The translations under genes were made by a program, and so were the position numbers. Below are positions 1 to 6,288 of a stretch of DNA of 9,135 nucleotides, piece after piece; positions within the stretch are counted from its first letter, which is position 1, and each line of letters begins with the position of its first letter. The stretch is from Thermoplasmata archaeon (GTDB lineage Archaea > Thermoplasmatota > Thermoplasmata > Lutacidiplasmatales > UBA184). The notes under the pieces were generated by a model. The model was not told the DNA's origin and did no database searches. It saw nothing but the letters and a program-made list of their open reading frames with translations. The DNA is taken from positions 1 to 9,135 of the forward strand of contig JAKIWU010000046.1 of NCBI GenBank assembly GCA_022749905.1, in the 5' to 3' direction.

Positions 1-11
1 AGCTCCTTCAT
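1..11 (-). CDS. rpmC: Probable uL29 (ribosomal protein L29), first codons only
   Basis: An ATG 11 bases downstream of the uS3 stop opens a frame reading MKEL before the window ends (the last codon starts CT, so it must be Leu). MKEL is a common N-terminus of uL29, and uL29 follows uS3 in the standard archaeal ribosomal gene order. No good Shine-Dalgarno sequence is visible in the short gap. The call rests mainly on gene order and four residues, so another small frame start further downstream cannot be excluded. Confidence 0.5.
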
Positions 12-22
12 GCGGAGCAGCG

Positions 23-721
23 TCACGGCACCGCTCCCGGAGCCGGCGGGATATCGGGGAGGGGGGTCACGGGCTCGCCTTCGACGACCGGCGGGAGGTC
101 GTCGGGTGCCGGCACCTTGTGGGCAACGACCCCCTTGACCGTGATCTCGTCGGGGAGCTTCGCCGTCGGACGCATGATCCAGACATTGACCCCGATCGCG
201 CCCGGTTTGAGGCGCGCCTGATAGAACCCCTTCGCCATGTGCAGGTGAACGGCCTCCCCGCAGTACTTGATCGTCCCGGATTTGAACCGCTCCGTCCGGT
301 GGCGCTCGCCCGTGAGCTTCCCGGACAGGATCACTTGGCAGCCCCGCGCGCCGGCCTCCATGATCCTTCGGACGGTCGAGTGCCCCGCGCGACGGAAGTG
401 CCAGCCGCGCTCGAGGGTCGAGGCGAGCTTCTCCGCCATGAGCTGGGCGTTCAGCGAGGGCTGGCGTTCCTCCTGGACCTCGATCTGCGGGTTGTCGAGC
501 TGGAAGCGCGCCTGGATGTCCTGCGTGAGTTGCTTGATGAGTTCGCCGCGACGGCCGATGAGGATCCCGGGCCGCTCGCAGATCAGGGTGACGCGGGTGC
601 CCATCGGCGTCCGCTGGATGTCGAGGCCCCCGAAGCCGGCGCGCGAGCTCTCGCGCACGAGGTAGTCCTTCAGGAGGACCCGACGGGTCGCCTCCTGGAT
701 CACGCGGCGTTCGCTCGCCAT
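23..721 (-). CDS. rpsC: Small subunit ribosomal protein uS3 (S3), archaeal type
   Basis: This 232-residue protein is a component of the 30S head near the mRNA entry site. The N-terminal half is a type-2 KH domain (about residues 15-90) with the RNA-binding loop GRRG at 56-59 within ILIGRRGELI. The C-terminal S3 domain (about 90-185) carries ARGCQVILSGKL and ends near GVNVWIMRP. After residue about 200 there is a Pro-rich acidic tail (PAPDDLPPVV...PDIPPAPG) typical of variable archaeal S3 extensions. The ATG lies 3 bases after the uL22 stop, with GGGGAG about 7 bases upstream inside the uL22 end, so it is translated as part of the operon. Identification is secure; only the role of the tail is unknown. 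Confidence 0.97.
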   Translation of the reverse strand: MASERRVIQEATRRVLLKDYLVRESSRAGFGGLDIQRTPMGTRVTLICERPGILIGRRGELIKQLTQDIQARFQLDNPQIEVQEERQPSLNAQLMAEKLASTLERGWHFRRAGHSTVRRIMEAGARGCQVILSGKLTGERHRTERFKSGTIKYCGEAVHLHMAKGFYQARLKPGAIGVNVWIMRPTAKLPDEITVKGVVAHKVPAPDDLPPVVEGEPVTPLPDIPPAPGAVP

Positions 722-724
722 CGT

Positions 725-1180
725 CTAGCTCCCCGTCCGTTCGGCGAGGACGATCTCGACGTTCGTGGTCTGTTCGTTCCAGCTGGTGGCGCGACCCTGC
801 GCCCTCGGCATGTTCGCCTTCGTGATGCGCCCGCGCGCGGAGGCGGCGACCCGCACGTAGAGCGCGTCGGTGTCGAGGCCCTCGTACTCCGCGTTCGACT
901 CGGCGTTCGCGAGGATCTGGAGGAGGGAGCGCGCCACCTTCTTCGGAAAGCGTCCGGGCCCGATGCCGCGCTTGTGCGCCGTTTCCTGGTTGTAGCGGCG
1001 GAACGGGATCGCCTTCGTCCCGTCGACCGCGCCCTCGAGGATCGCCCGGGCCTCCTCGAGCGTTCGTCCGCGGATCGCGTTGAGGACCTCGTAGGTCTTC
1101 TTCGGGGACATCTTCACCTCGATGCCCCGCGCGCGCGCGATGGAGACCCCGCTTTCGGACGCATAGGTGTAGCCGCGCAT
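725..1180 (-). CDS. rplV: Large subunit ribosomal protein uL22 (L22), archaeal type
   Basis: This 151-residue protein binds 23S rRNA and lines the peptide exit tunnel. The N-terminus has the archaeal/eukaryotic form (about 20 residues before EVKMSPKKTYEVLNAIRG) rather than the short bacterial one. Family features are LEEARAILEG, the PFRRYNQETAHKRG segment typical of archaeal L22, the helix SLLQILANAESNAEYEGLD, and the C-terminal beta-hairpin region ending in TTNVEIVLAE. The ATG is 12 bases after the uS19 stop with GGGGGA 7 bases upstream. The gene sits between uS19 and uS3, as in the conserved order. No truncation or odd residues were noticed. Confidence 0.97.
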   Translation of the reverse strand: MRGYTYASESGVSIARARGIEVKMSPKKTYEVLNAIRGRTLEEARAILEGAVDGTKAIPFRRYNQETAHKRGIGPGRFPKKVARSLLQILANAESNAEYEGLDTDALYVRVAASARGRITKANMPRAQGRATSWNEQTTNVEIVLAERTGS

Positions 1181-1192
1181 CGATCGTTCCCC

Positions 1193-1615
1193 CTACTTCA
1201 ACGGCATGAACTTGGAGGAACGGGTCGCGCCGACGCCCGGGCCCGAGTGCTTCTCGAAGCGCCGGGTGAGTGCGAACTCGCCGTAGTAGTGCCCGATCAT
1301 CTCCGGGCGTACCTCGATCTCCTTGAACTCGTGGCCGTTGTGGATCGCGACCCGCCGGCCGACGTGCCGGGGGAGCACGAGAACGTCGCGGCAGTGGGTC
1401 CGAACGACCTTGCCAACGGGCGCCTCGGTCATCCGGTCGAGGAACCGCTGCTGTTCGGCATTGAAGCCGCGCCGCAGGGTCCTGCGGGCGCGGGCGGGAA
1501 GGATCCGGGCGAGCTCGGCGAGCGGGAGCTCCTGGAGCTTCGGGAGCGGGAGGCCGTGCAAGGTGAACTCGCGCTTGCGGCGGACTTCCGCCTTGCGAGC
1601 GGCGCGCTTCGGCAC
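1193..1615 (-). CDS. rpsS: Small subunit ribosomal protein uS19 (S19), archaeal type
   Basis: This 140-residue protein of the 30S head is involved in tRNA and inter-subunit contacts. The archaeal/eukaryotic length (bacterial S19 is about 90) comes from the N-terminal part with LPLAELARILPARARRTLRRG. The diagnostic core follows: VRTHCRDVLVLPRHVG, the beta strands around AIHNGHEFKEIEV, PEMIGHYYGEFALTRR and the terminal GVGATRSSKFMPLK. The start codon is GTG, 3 bases after the uL2 stop. A GGGGG run within the uL2 end serves as a plausible Shine-Dalgarno sequence, and no other in-frame start gives a better N-terminus. It is tightly packed in the operon and therefore probably coupled to uL2. Confidence 0.97.
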   Translation of the reverse strand: MPKRAARKAEVRRKREFTLHGLPLPKLQELPLAELARILPARARRTLRRGFNAEQQRFLDRMTEAPVGKVVRTHCRDVLVLPRHVGRRVAIHNGHEFKEIEVRPEMIGHYYGEFALTRRFEKHSGPGVGATRSSKFMPLK

Positions 1616-1618
1616 GGT

Positions 1619-2338
1619 CTAGCCCCCTCGCTTGCCGCGCTTGCGGCGTTGGGATTTCGAGAAGCGGCCGACCTTGGCCCCGGGCCAGGCGCCCGACTTC
1701 ACCGTGCTCGGGCGGCCGACGTGCTGGTGGGCCCCACCCCCGAACGGGTGGTTGACCGGGTTCATGGCCACGCCTCGGACCTTGAAGGCCGCCTTGCCGA
1801 GCGATCGGTAGGCGAGCACCTTCTTGCCCGCCTTGATGATCGGCCGCTCGAGCCGGCCCCCGCCGGCGACCGAGCCCACCTGGGCGCGGCAGGTCGGAAG
1901 GAACGTCTTGAAGACTCCCGACGGAAGTTCGACCGTGACCTCCTTCGGGGTGCGACCGACGATGAGCGCGCTCGTGCCCGCGGCGCGGACGAGGCGCCCC
2001 CCGTCGAACGGGTTCACTTCGAGATTCGAGACGAGGGTGCCGTCCGGAATGAGCGAGAGGGGGAGGACGCTCCCACGCTGCACCGCACCGTGCTGCAGGG
2101 AGACCGAGTCGCCGGTGGCGAGGCCCGCCATGGCGATGAGGCGGAAATTCTCGCCGGACGCAGCGTGCATCTCGGCGATGGGGGCGCTCCGTCCAGGGGC
2201 CTGGGCGAGCCGGACCACCGTCGCCACCCCCTCGGTCGAGGGGGGAGGGAGGTAGACGGCGCCGTGATGGCGGTGGCTCGGCGAGGTGTACGCTCCGGTG
2301 CCGGCGCCTCGTCGGCGCGCGCCGATGCGCTTCCCCAC
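1619..2338 (-). CDS. rplB: Large subunit ribosomal protein uL2 (L2), archaeal type
   Basis: This 239-residue protein is a core 50S component near the peptidyl transferase centre and helps subunit association. The start is a GTG giving VGKRIGARRRG, close to the usual archaeal MGKR start. It shares one base with the uL23 stop (TAGTG) and has GGGAG 7 bases upstream. The frame is open further upstream, but that stretch is only the antiparallel reading of uL23. Conserved parts are the APIAEMHA/GENFRLIAMAGLATGDSV region, PFDGGRLVRAAGTSALIVG, and NPVNHPFGGGAHQHVGRPST near residue 193-212. The catalytic-region His (E. coli H229) is kept as H197; the preceding Asp is Asn196. The tail is highly basic (QRRKRGKRGG). 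Confidence 0.96.
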   Translation of the reverse strand: MGKRIGARRRGAGTGAYTSPSHRHHGAVYLPPPSTEGVATVVRLAQAPGRSAPIAEMHAASGENFRLIAMAGLATGDSVSLQHGAVQRGSVLPLSLIPDGTLVSNLEVNPFDGGRLVRAAGTSALIVGRTPKEVTVELPSGVFKTFLPTCRAQVGSVAGGGRLERPIIKAGKKVLAYRSLGKAAFKVRGVAMNPVNHPFGGGAHQHVGRPSTVKSGAWPGAKVGRFSKSQRRKRGKRGG

Positions 2339-2601
2339 TAGAACACTCCCGCCCGGCCGCCGATGTCCTCGGCCGAGTATCCCTTTGCGAGTTTCACGGT
2401 CGCGATCTTGCCAGCGCGCACGATCTTGGTGTTGACCTTCGCGACCTTGCACTGATAGAGCTCTTCGATCGCGCGGCGCACGTCGCGCCGTGTCGCGCGC
2501 TGGTCGACGACGAACTCGAGCTTGTTCATCCGCTCCATCTCGTCCATCGACTTCTCCGTCACGTAGGCGTGGAGCAGGATCCGGTGCCGAAGCTCGGTCA
2601 T
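2338..2601 (-). CDS. rplW: Large subunit ribosomal protein uL23 (L23)
   Basis: This 87-residue protein binds 23S rRNA beside the tunnel exit and forms a docking site for SRP and other nascent-chain factors. It has the typical archaeal size and motif series: AYVTEKSMDEMERMNKLEF, VVDQRATRRDVRRAIEELY, KVAKVNT and the C-terminal AKGYSAEDIGGRAGVF. The ATG overlaps the uL4 stop as ATGA, and the stop shares a base with the uL2 GTG start, so it is locked between two translationally coupled neighbours. The frame continues open upstream through uL4, but those residues show no protein-like pattern. This start is the only one that matches family length. Confidence 0.97.
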   Translation of the reverse strand: MTELRHRILLHAYVTEKSMDEMERMNKLEFVVDQRATRRDVRRAIEELYQCKVAKVNTKIVRAGKIATVKLAKGYSAEDIGGRAGVF

Positions 2602-3431
2602 GGCGTCACCGCCGTGAGTCGGGCGGTGAGCCGGTCGATCGCGGCCCGGCTGAACAACGTCAGACGGCCCGGGTCTCCGCCCGGTGCGAGATCCTCGGTG
2701 CCGAGCCGCCCAACGGAAACGACGTCGACGCCGGGCAGGTTGCGAAAGCCGAGGGCCTTCCCCGGCTCGCTCGTGACTACGAGCAGGCTCTTCGGTTCGT
2801 GCCGGTACCGGCCTCGGCGCTTGCCGCGGCCGGCGCGCACGTGGGTGCCCCACTGCGCCCGGTTGACGTCGGCGACCAGATGCAGGCGCTCGAGAAGAGC
2901 ATGGGCATCGGCCGTCGCGCCGACGGCTTCGATGGGGTCCTCGAGCACAACGGGAAGATGGATCGCCTCGGGGATGCGGTGACCGCGCTGGGTGACGAGC
3001 GCACGCTCGCGGGTCGCCGCGAGGGCCGCCCGGAAGGCGAGGCGCCGCTCTTTGGTGTTCAAGCGCTTGAGCCAGATCGTCGCGACCTTGGGCGGATGGG
3101 CCTGGCCACCGCCGACGGTGTTGGGTGCCTGCGCACCGCGGTTCGATCCCATAAGCCGGGGAGTTCGCGCGACGCCTTTGCCCTTCCCCGACCACTCCAC
3201 TGAGTGCCGGCGACCGGCCGTCGGCGACGTTCCGTGGGGCTGACGGCGTGCCGACCGGGCTGCGTTCACGGCACGTCGAATGAGATCGGTGCGGATCGAT
3301 TCGGAAAAGGCGAGGGGGAGAGAGACGGACTCTCCGGGCTTCCCTTGGAGGTTGAGGACGTGGACGCGGTGATGCGGCGCGTGCGGCTCCGCCTCGGGCG
3401 GCACACCGACCGAGGTCCGGTCCGCGCTCAT
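2598..3431 (-). CDS. rplD: Large subunit ribosomal protein uL4 (L4), archaeal type
   Basis: This 277-residue protein has a globular domain on the 50S surface and a long loop reaching the exit tunnel. The loop is visible at about residues 63-118 (RRQPHGTSPTAGRR, SGKGKGVARTPR, GAQAPNTVGGGQAHPPK). The globular domain starts at VHVLNLQG and includes SIRTDLIRRAVNAARSARR, RAALAATRERALV, and the C-terminal LLVVTSEPGKALGFRNLPGVDVVSVGRL. The chosen ATG overlaps the uL3 stop as ATGA. It adds about 22 residues before the usual N-terminus. A GTG at codon 10 is an alternative, but coupling and a GGGGA run just upstream favour the ATG. It is followed by uL23 with another ATGA overlap. Confidence 0.95.
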   Translation of the reverse strand: MSADRTSVGVPPEAEPHAPHHRVHVLNLQGKPGESVSLPLAFSESIRTDLIRRAVNAARSARRQPHGTSPTAGRRHSVEWSGKGKGVARTPRLMGSNRGAQAPNTVGGGQAHPPKVATIWLKRLNTKERRLAFRAALAATRERALVTQRGHRIPEAIHLPVVLEDPIEAVGATADAHALLERLHLVADVNRAQWGTHVRAGRGKRRGRYRHEPKSLLVVTSEPGKALGFRNLPGVDVVSVGRLGTEDLAPGGDPGRLTLFSRAAIDRLTARLTAVTP

Positions 3432-4426
3432 GTCCCCTGCTTCGAGCGCGTGCTGAGATACCGGAGATCGACCTTCTCGACGGCCGAAACGTGGCTGCGC
3501 ATCGGAAGGCGCAACTTGAGGAGCCGCTTCGACGGGCCGGGGAGCGATCCGTGGAGCAGAACGCAGGGGGACCGAACGTCGCCGTAATGGGGGAAGCCGC
3601 CGGAAGGCGTGATCGGATCGGCGCGCGGATCGCGCACGAACTTGAGGACGCGGAGGTTGTAGATCGTCCGTCGATGGTAGCCCATCTGGCCCGCCTGGGG
3701 GATCCGGTAGGTGACGAAGCTCGGGTTGTGGGGTCCGAGCGTCCCGATCATCCGTCGGTGCTTCGAGTTCTTGCGGGGCTGGAGCTTGACGCCCCAACGC
3801 TTCGTGTGCCCTTGGAACCCCTTCCCCTTCGTGACCCCGATGACGTCGATGAACTCGCCTTCCTTCGCGAGTTGCTCGAACCCGAGCTCTTGACCGAGTC
3901 GGGCGAGCGCAAATCCGCGGCGGTCCTCGAACTTTTCCCCCGAGACCCGGATTTCGAAGAGTTCTGCGGTCTTGGACGGAACTCCGGTGAGCTGCGTCGG
4001 CTGGGTGTGGACGACGAGGCGGACCTCGTCGGCGACCGTCGAGGAAAAGGAGGTTCGGGCATCCGCCGAGCTCGGTGGATGCGGGGTGATCCGACGAGCG
4101 AGGGCGGCGTCGGGGGCTTCGGCCCAGACCTCTGAGACCACGCGAGCGCCGTAGGGATCGCGACGATAGAGCCGCGCCGCCACCGCCTTGAGCGGCGGAA
4201 CCTCGACGATGGTCACTGGGACCGAGACCTCTTGGCCCGCGGTGGTCGAGCGTTTCCGGTAGTCGACCATGAAGGCGTGCGTCATCCCGACCTTGAACCC
4301 TGCGAACCCCTCGATGCTCGCCGTCTTCGGGCCGCGGGGCCAGGAACGGATGCGGGGAGAGGGCTGGGCCGAGCGTTTGCGCGGGGAATAGCCGAGAGAT
4401 CCTCGGCGTGGACGATGCCTGGCCAT
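3428..4426 (-). CDS. rplC: Large subunit ribosomal protein uL3 (L3), archaeal type; first gene of the operon
   Basis: This 332-residue protein is an early 50S assembly factor with an extension toward the peptidyl transferase centre. The archaeal/eukaryotic N-terminus is clear (MARHRPRRGSLGYSPRKRS). It is followed by PRIRSWP, GFAGFKVGMTHAFMVD (residues 40-55), the family signature around VIGVTKGKGFQGHTKRWGVK (196-214), and AGQMGYHRRTIYNLRV (245-260). Length is normal for archaea. The ATG is the first in-frame start after the promoter region. No Shine-Dalgarno sequence lies close to it, although GGAGG occurs 19 bases upstream. A TATA box sits about 50 bases upstream. As the first gene, its leader is the likely control point for the whole ribosomal operon. 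Confidence 0.97.
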   Translation of the reverse strand: MARHRPRRGSLGYSPRKRSAQPSPRIRSWPRGPKTASIEGFAGFKVGMTHAFMVDYRKRSTTAGQEVSVPVTIVEVPPLKAVAARLYRRDPYGARVVSEVWAEAPDAALARRITPHPPSSADARTSFSSTVADEVRLVVHTQPTQLTGVPSKTAELFEIRVSGEKFEDRRGFALARLGQELGFEQLAKEGEFIDVIGVTKGKGFQGHTKRWGVKLQPRKNSKHRRMIGTLGPHNPSFVTYRIPQAGQMGYHRRTIYNLRVLKFVRDPRADPITPSGGFPHYGDVRSPCVLLHGSLPGPSKRLLKLRLPMRSHVSAVEKVDLRYLSTRSKQGT

Positions 4427-4475
4427 AGGTCGATAGGGAGTCCTGCCTCCAGTGCGGGCGGGGAAAAGGGTTCAC

Positions 4476-4483
4476 TATATAAG
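4476..4483 (-). promoter_or_regulatory. TATA box for the ribosomal protein operon (possibly bidirectional)
   Basis: The minus strand reads CTTATATA, a match to the archaeal box A pattern YTTATATA, inside the only AT-rich patch of a GC-rich intergenic region. With the usual spacing of roughly 25 bases, transcription would begin near 4450-4456, giving a leader of about 25-30 bases before the uL3 ATG at 4426. The same bases read TATATAAG on the plus strand, so the element could also drive the divergent ammonia-lyase gene. I see no convincing purine-rich BRE on either side that would fix the direction. Confidence 0.7.
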
Positions 4484-4596
4484 TCATAAGGCAAGTTCTC
4501 GTCGGTGGACCGCGTTTCCGGCGCGTTCGCGTTCGCGTGCGCTCGCGGCTCCCGGATTTCGCGTCGCAACGTACTGACCGCGGCTCGCAAGGCCCG

Positions 4597-5601
4597 ATGA
4601 GCGGGCGAAATGCGTCACGAACCGCTCCTGTCTCCCTCCGCGATGTGGTGCGGGCCCGCGCCGTCGTTCGTTCGGTGATCCTTCGGACGCCGCTCATCGC
4701 GGCGCCCTCGCTCCCAGGGATCCCCGATGGCCGGGTCTTTCTCAAGCTCGAGAATCTCCAGCGCTCGGGTTCGTTCAAGTTGCGGGGCGCCTACCACAAG
4801 ATCGCGACACTGTCACCAGCGGAGCGGACCCGGGGCGTCATCGCTGCGTCCGGCGGGAATCACGCGATCGGCGTGGCTTGGGCGGCCCGAGAAGCGGGAA
4901 CGCAGGCGACCGTCGTCGTTCCGAAGCGCGCGTCGCCCCTCAAGGTTCGACGGGCGCGGGAGCTCGGGGCAACCGTCGTGCAGAGCGGCGCCGACTATGC
5001 CGAGGCGCACGACACGGCACGGCGTCGCTCGCTTCGGGAGGGTCTCGCGATGGTCGAACCGTTCGACGATCCTGCGATCATCGCGGGGCAGGGCACGATT
5101 GGCCTCGAGATCCTCGAGGATCTTCCGAACGTGCGGAGCATTCTCGCCGGGGTCGGCGGAGGTGGTCTCCTCGCCGGGATCGGGGTAGGGAGCCGCACGA
5201 GCGGTCGGGACCCGCAGCTCTTCGGAGTGCAACCGGCAGGCTCCGCCACCTTCGGAGCCTCGCTGCGGCTCGGCACCATCGTCGAGCGTGGGCTCCCCAC
5301 GACAATCGCGGATGGGCTCGCAACGCGACGCATTGGCGACCTCACGTTCGCCATCCTCCGCCGGCTCCGGGCCCGATCGCTCGTCGTCGAGGATGGGGCG
5401 ATCGCGCGCGCCGCGCTCGCTCTCCTCGATCGCGGCTCGATCGTCGCGGAGCCGGCGGCTGCTGCACCGCTCGCCGCGCTCCTCCGTCACCCCGAGATCG
5501 CGCGCCGCGGCCCCGTCGTGCTGGTCATCAGCGGGGGAAACATCGACGAGGCGGGCCTCGCAGGGCTCCGCGCTCGGTTCGCGTCACCACACGCACACTG
5601 A
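4597..5601 (+). CDS. ilvA: PLP-dependent threonine/serine ammonia-lyase (threonine dehydratase) family, single-domain
   Basis: This 334-residue fold-type II PLP enzyme is likely to deaminate L-threonine to 2-oxobutanoate (isoleucine precursor) or serine to pyruvate in the cytosol. Visible signatures are KLENLQRSGSFKLRGAY, with the Schiff-base lysine at 61; SGGNHAIGVAWAAREAG from 85, contacting substrate carboxylate; the glycine loop GVGGGGLLAGIGVG (185-198) binding PLP phosphate; IADGLAT; and ISGGNID near the end. There is no C-terminal ACT domain, so isoleucine feedback as in biosynthetic IlvA is not expected; the form resembles catabolic TdcB or serine racemase. The symbol is provisional because the substrate cannot be read from the sequence. 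ATG 4597 gives a normal N-terminus; an in-frame GTG at 4537 would add 20 residues of low-complexity Arg/Ser-rich sequence and is less likely. Confidence 0.88.
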   Translation: MSGRNASRTAPVSLRDVVRARAVVRSVILRTPLIAAPSLPGIPDGRVFLKLENLQRSGSFKLRGAYHKIATLSPAERTRGVIAASGGNHAIGVAWAAREAGTQATVVVPKRASPLKVRRARELGATVVQSGADYAEAHDTARRRSLREGLAMVEPFDDPAIIAGQGTIGLEILEDLPNVRSILAGVGGGGLLAGIGVGSRTSGRDPQLFGVQPAGSATFGASLRLGTIVERGLPTTIADGLATRRIGDLTFAILRRLRARSLVVEDGAIARAALALLDRGSIVAEPAAAAPLAALLRHPEIARRGPVVLVISGGNIDEAGLAGLRARFASPHAH

Positions 5602-5632
5602 TGCCTCGCGTCGGGGGCTCGTTCCTTCTCGA

Positions 5633-5664
5633 GGGGGCCGTCCGAGTGCGGCCGTGCGGCCTCT
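5633..5664 (+). terminator. Weak hairpin after the ammonia-lyase gene, possible 3' end signal
   Basis: Bases 5633-5640 (GGGGGCCG) can pair with 5657-5664 (CGGCCTCT) as an 8-base-pair stem with two G-U pairs. An inner alternative pairs GGCCG at 5636-5640 with CGGCC at 5649-5653. It begins about 30 bases after the stop codon. There is no T-run after it, only CTTGAACCTTCT, and archaeal terminators normally depend on T-rich tracts. GC-rich DNA makes such stems by chance, so this is a weak candidate. Confidence 0.2.
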
Positions 5665-5718
5665 CTTGAACCTTCTGGGTCAGCGATGAGGGAGGTGACG
5701 CGAGAATTCGGGAGTCTT

Positions 5719-5728
5719 CCATTAATAG
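5719..5728 (+). promoter_or_regulatory. Candidate TATA-like element for the DUF2203 gene
   Basis: CCATTAATAG is the most AT-rich patch in the 160-base gap between the ammonia-lyase and DUF2203 genes. Its centre is about 38 bases before the ATG at 5762. A start site about 25 bases downstream would fall near 5749, just before the Shine-Dalgarno sequence, giving a very short leader. The match to the archaeal box A consensus is only partial. Confidence 0.4.
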
Positions 5729-5750
5729 CCGCTCCGCCGTTTCAGGATCG

Positions 5751-5756
5751 AGGAGG
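5751..5756 (+). promoter_or_regulatory. Shine-Dalgarno site of the DUF2203 gene
   Basis: AGGAGG lies 5 bases before the ATG at 5762. It is the strongest ribosome-binding site among the plus-strand genes here and fixes the start of the DUF2203 protein. Confidence 0.75.
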
Positions 5757-5761
5757 GTCCG

Positions 5762-6262
5762 ATGGAGCGATCGGGGGAGGCTCCGAACGGCGGCGCTGAT
5801 GCGTTGCCGAGCCCCGGCCGGCTCTGGACGCTCGAGGAAGCCACGATCCATCTCCCGATGTTGCGCGACACTCTGCGCGAACTCCAGGGCTGGGTGATCC
5901 GCCTCCGCACGATCCACGCGGAGCGCGAACGCCTTGCCGCGTTCTGGGGGGCCGAGCTTCAGGCTCGGGATCACCCGGACCGGGCGCTCCGGGACCGCCT
6001 CGAATCCGAGACGACCGAGCTCACGCGCAAGCTCGAGGGAGAAATCGCCCGCCTTCAGAGCGAAGGGATCGAGGTCAAGGACCTCGATTCAGGGCTCCTC
6101 GATCTGTACAGCCTGCTCGATGGCGAGCTCGTGTTTCTCTGCTGGAAGGACGGCGAGGACGCGATCGGCTACTTCCACAGCCTGACCGGCGGCTTCCGCA
6201 ATCGCCGCGCCCTCCCCCGTCAGAGCGCGAGCGCGGCTGAGCCGCGCCACCAGTCCGCGTAG
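5762..6262 (+). CDS. DUF2203 family protein
   Basis: This 166-residue soluble protein has no characterised function. The family is recognised from the N-terminal LWTLEEATIHLPMLRDTL (21-38), a long charged helical stretch (about 35-100, probably a helical hairpin or coiled coil), then GIEVKDLDSGLLDLYS (102-117) and the terminal VFLCWKDGEDAIGYFHSL (124-141) followed by GGFRNR. In DUF2203 proteins these last two blocks are the conserved core. The first 18 and last 15 residues look unstructured. It follows the ammonia-lyase gene by 160 bases on the same strand with its own apparent promoter element, so it is probably a separate unit. It converges on the membrane protein gene with a 26-base gap. 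The family assignment is fairly sure; no role is proposed. Confidence 0.85.
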   Translation: MERSGEAPNGGADALPSPGRLWTLEEATIHLPMLRDTLRELQGWVIRLRTIHAERERLAAFWGAELQARDHPDRALRDRLESETTELTRKLEGEIARLQSEGIEVKDLDSGLLDLYSLLDGELVFLCWKDGEDAIGYFHSLTGGFRNRRALPRQSASAAEPRHQSA

Positions 6263-6288
6263 CGTCGCGGACGGACGCGCCCGAGCGG

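Noticed and set aside
119..2341. 740-codon uninterrupted plus-strand frame opposite uS3, uL22, uS19 and uL2
   Set aside because: The encoded chain is Arg/Ala/Asp/Gly-rich without domain motifs and lies exactly antisense to four certain ribosomal genes. Long antisense open frames are expected in GC-rich coding DNA.
3138..3152. GCGGTTCGATCCC resembling a tRNA T-loop (B box)
   Set aside because: It lies in the conserved uL4 segment encoding GSNRGAQ on the opposite strand, and no acceptor stem, D-arm or anticodon arm can be assembled around it.
4401..4417. 17-base identical string CCTCGGCGTGGACGATG also present at 7296-7312
   Set aside because: One copy is antisense to the uL3 N-terminus (RHRPRRG) and the other encodes LGVDDG of DUF99. 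Both follow protein constraints and GC-biased codon use, so a shared regulatory site is unlikely.
4513..4556. CG-rich run with repeated GTTCGCG units upstream of the ammonia-lyase gene
   Set aside because: The units are short, irregular and only two or three in number, consistent with base composition rather than a tandem repeat or CRISPR-like array.
4537..4596. GTG at 4537 as the ammonia-lyase start
   Set aside because: It would add 20 residues unlike the family N-terminus. The ATG at 4597 leads directly to the usual first helix, although the GTG cannot be fully excluded.
3432..4778. Upstream extension of the uL4 frame across uL3 and beyond, giving a 726-codon frame
   Set aside because: The extra residues are an Arg/Pro-rich shadow of uL3 in another frame. 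uL4 has a normal start overlapping the uL3 stop.
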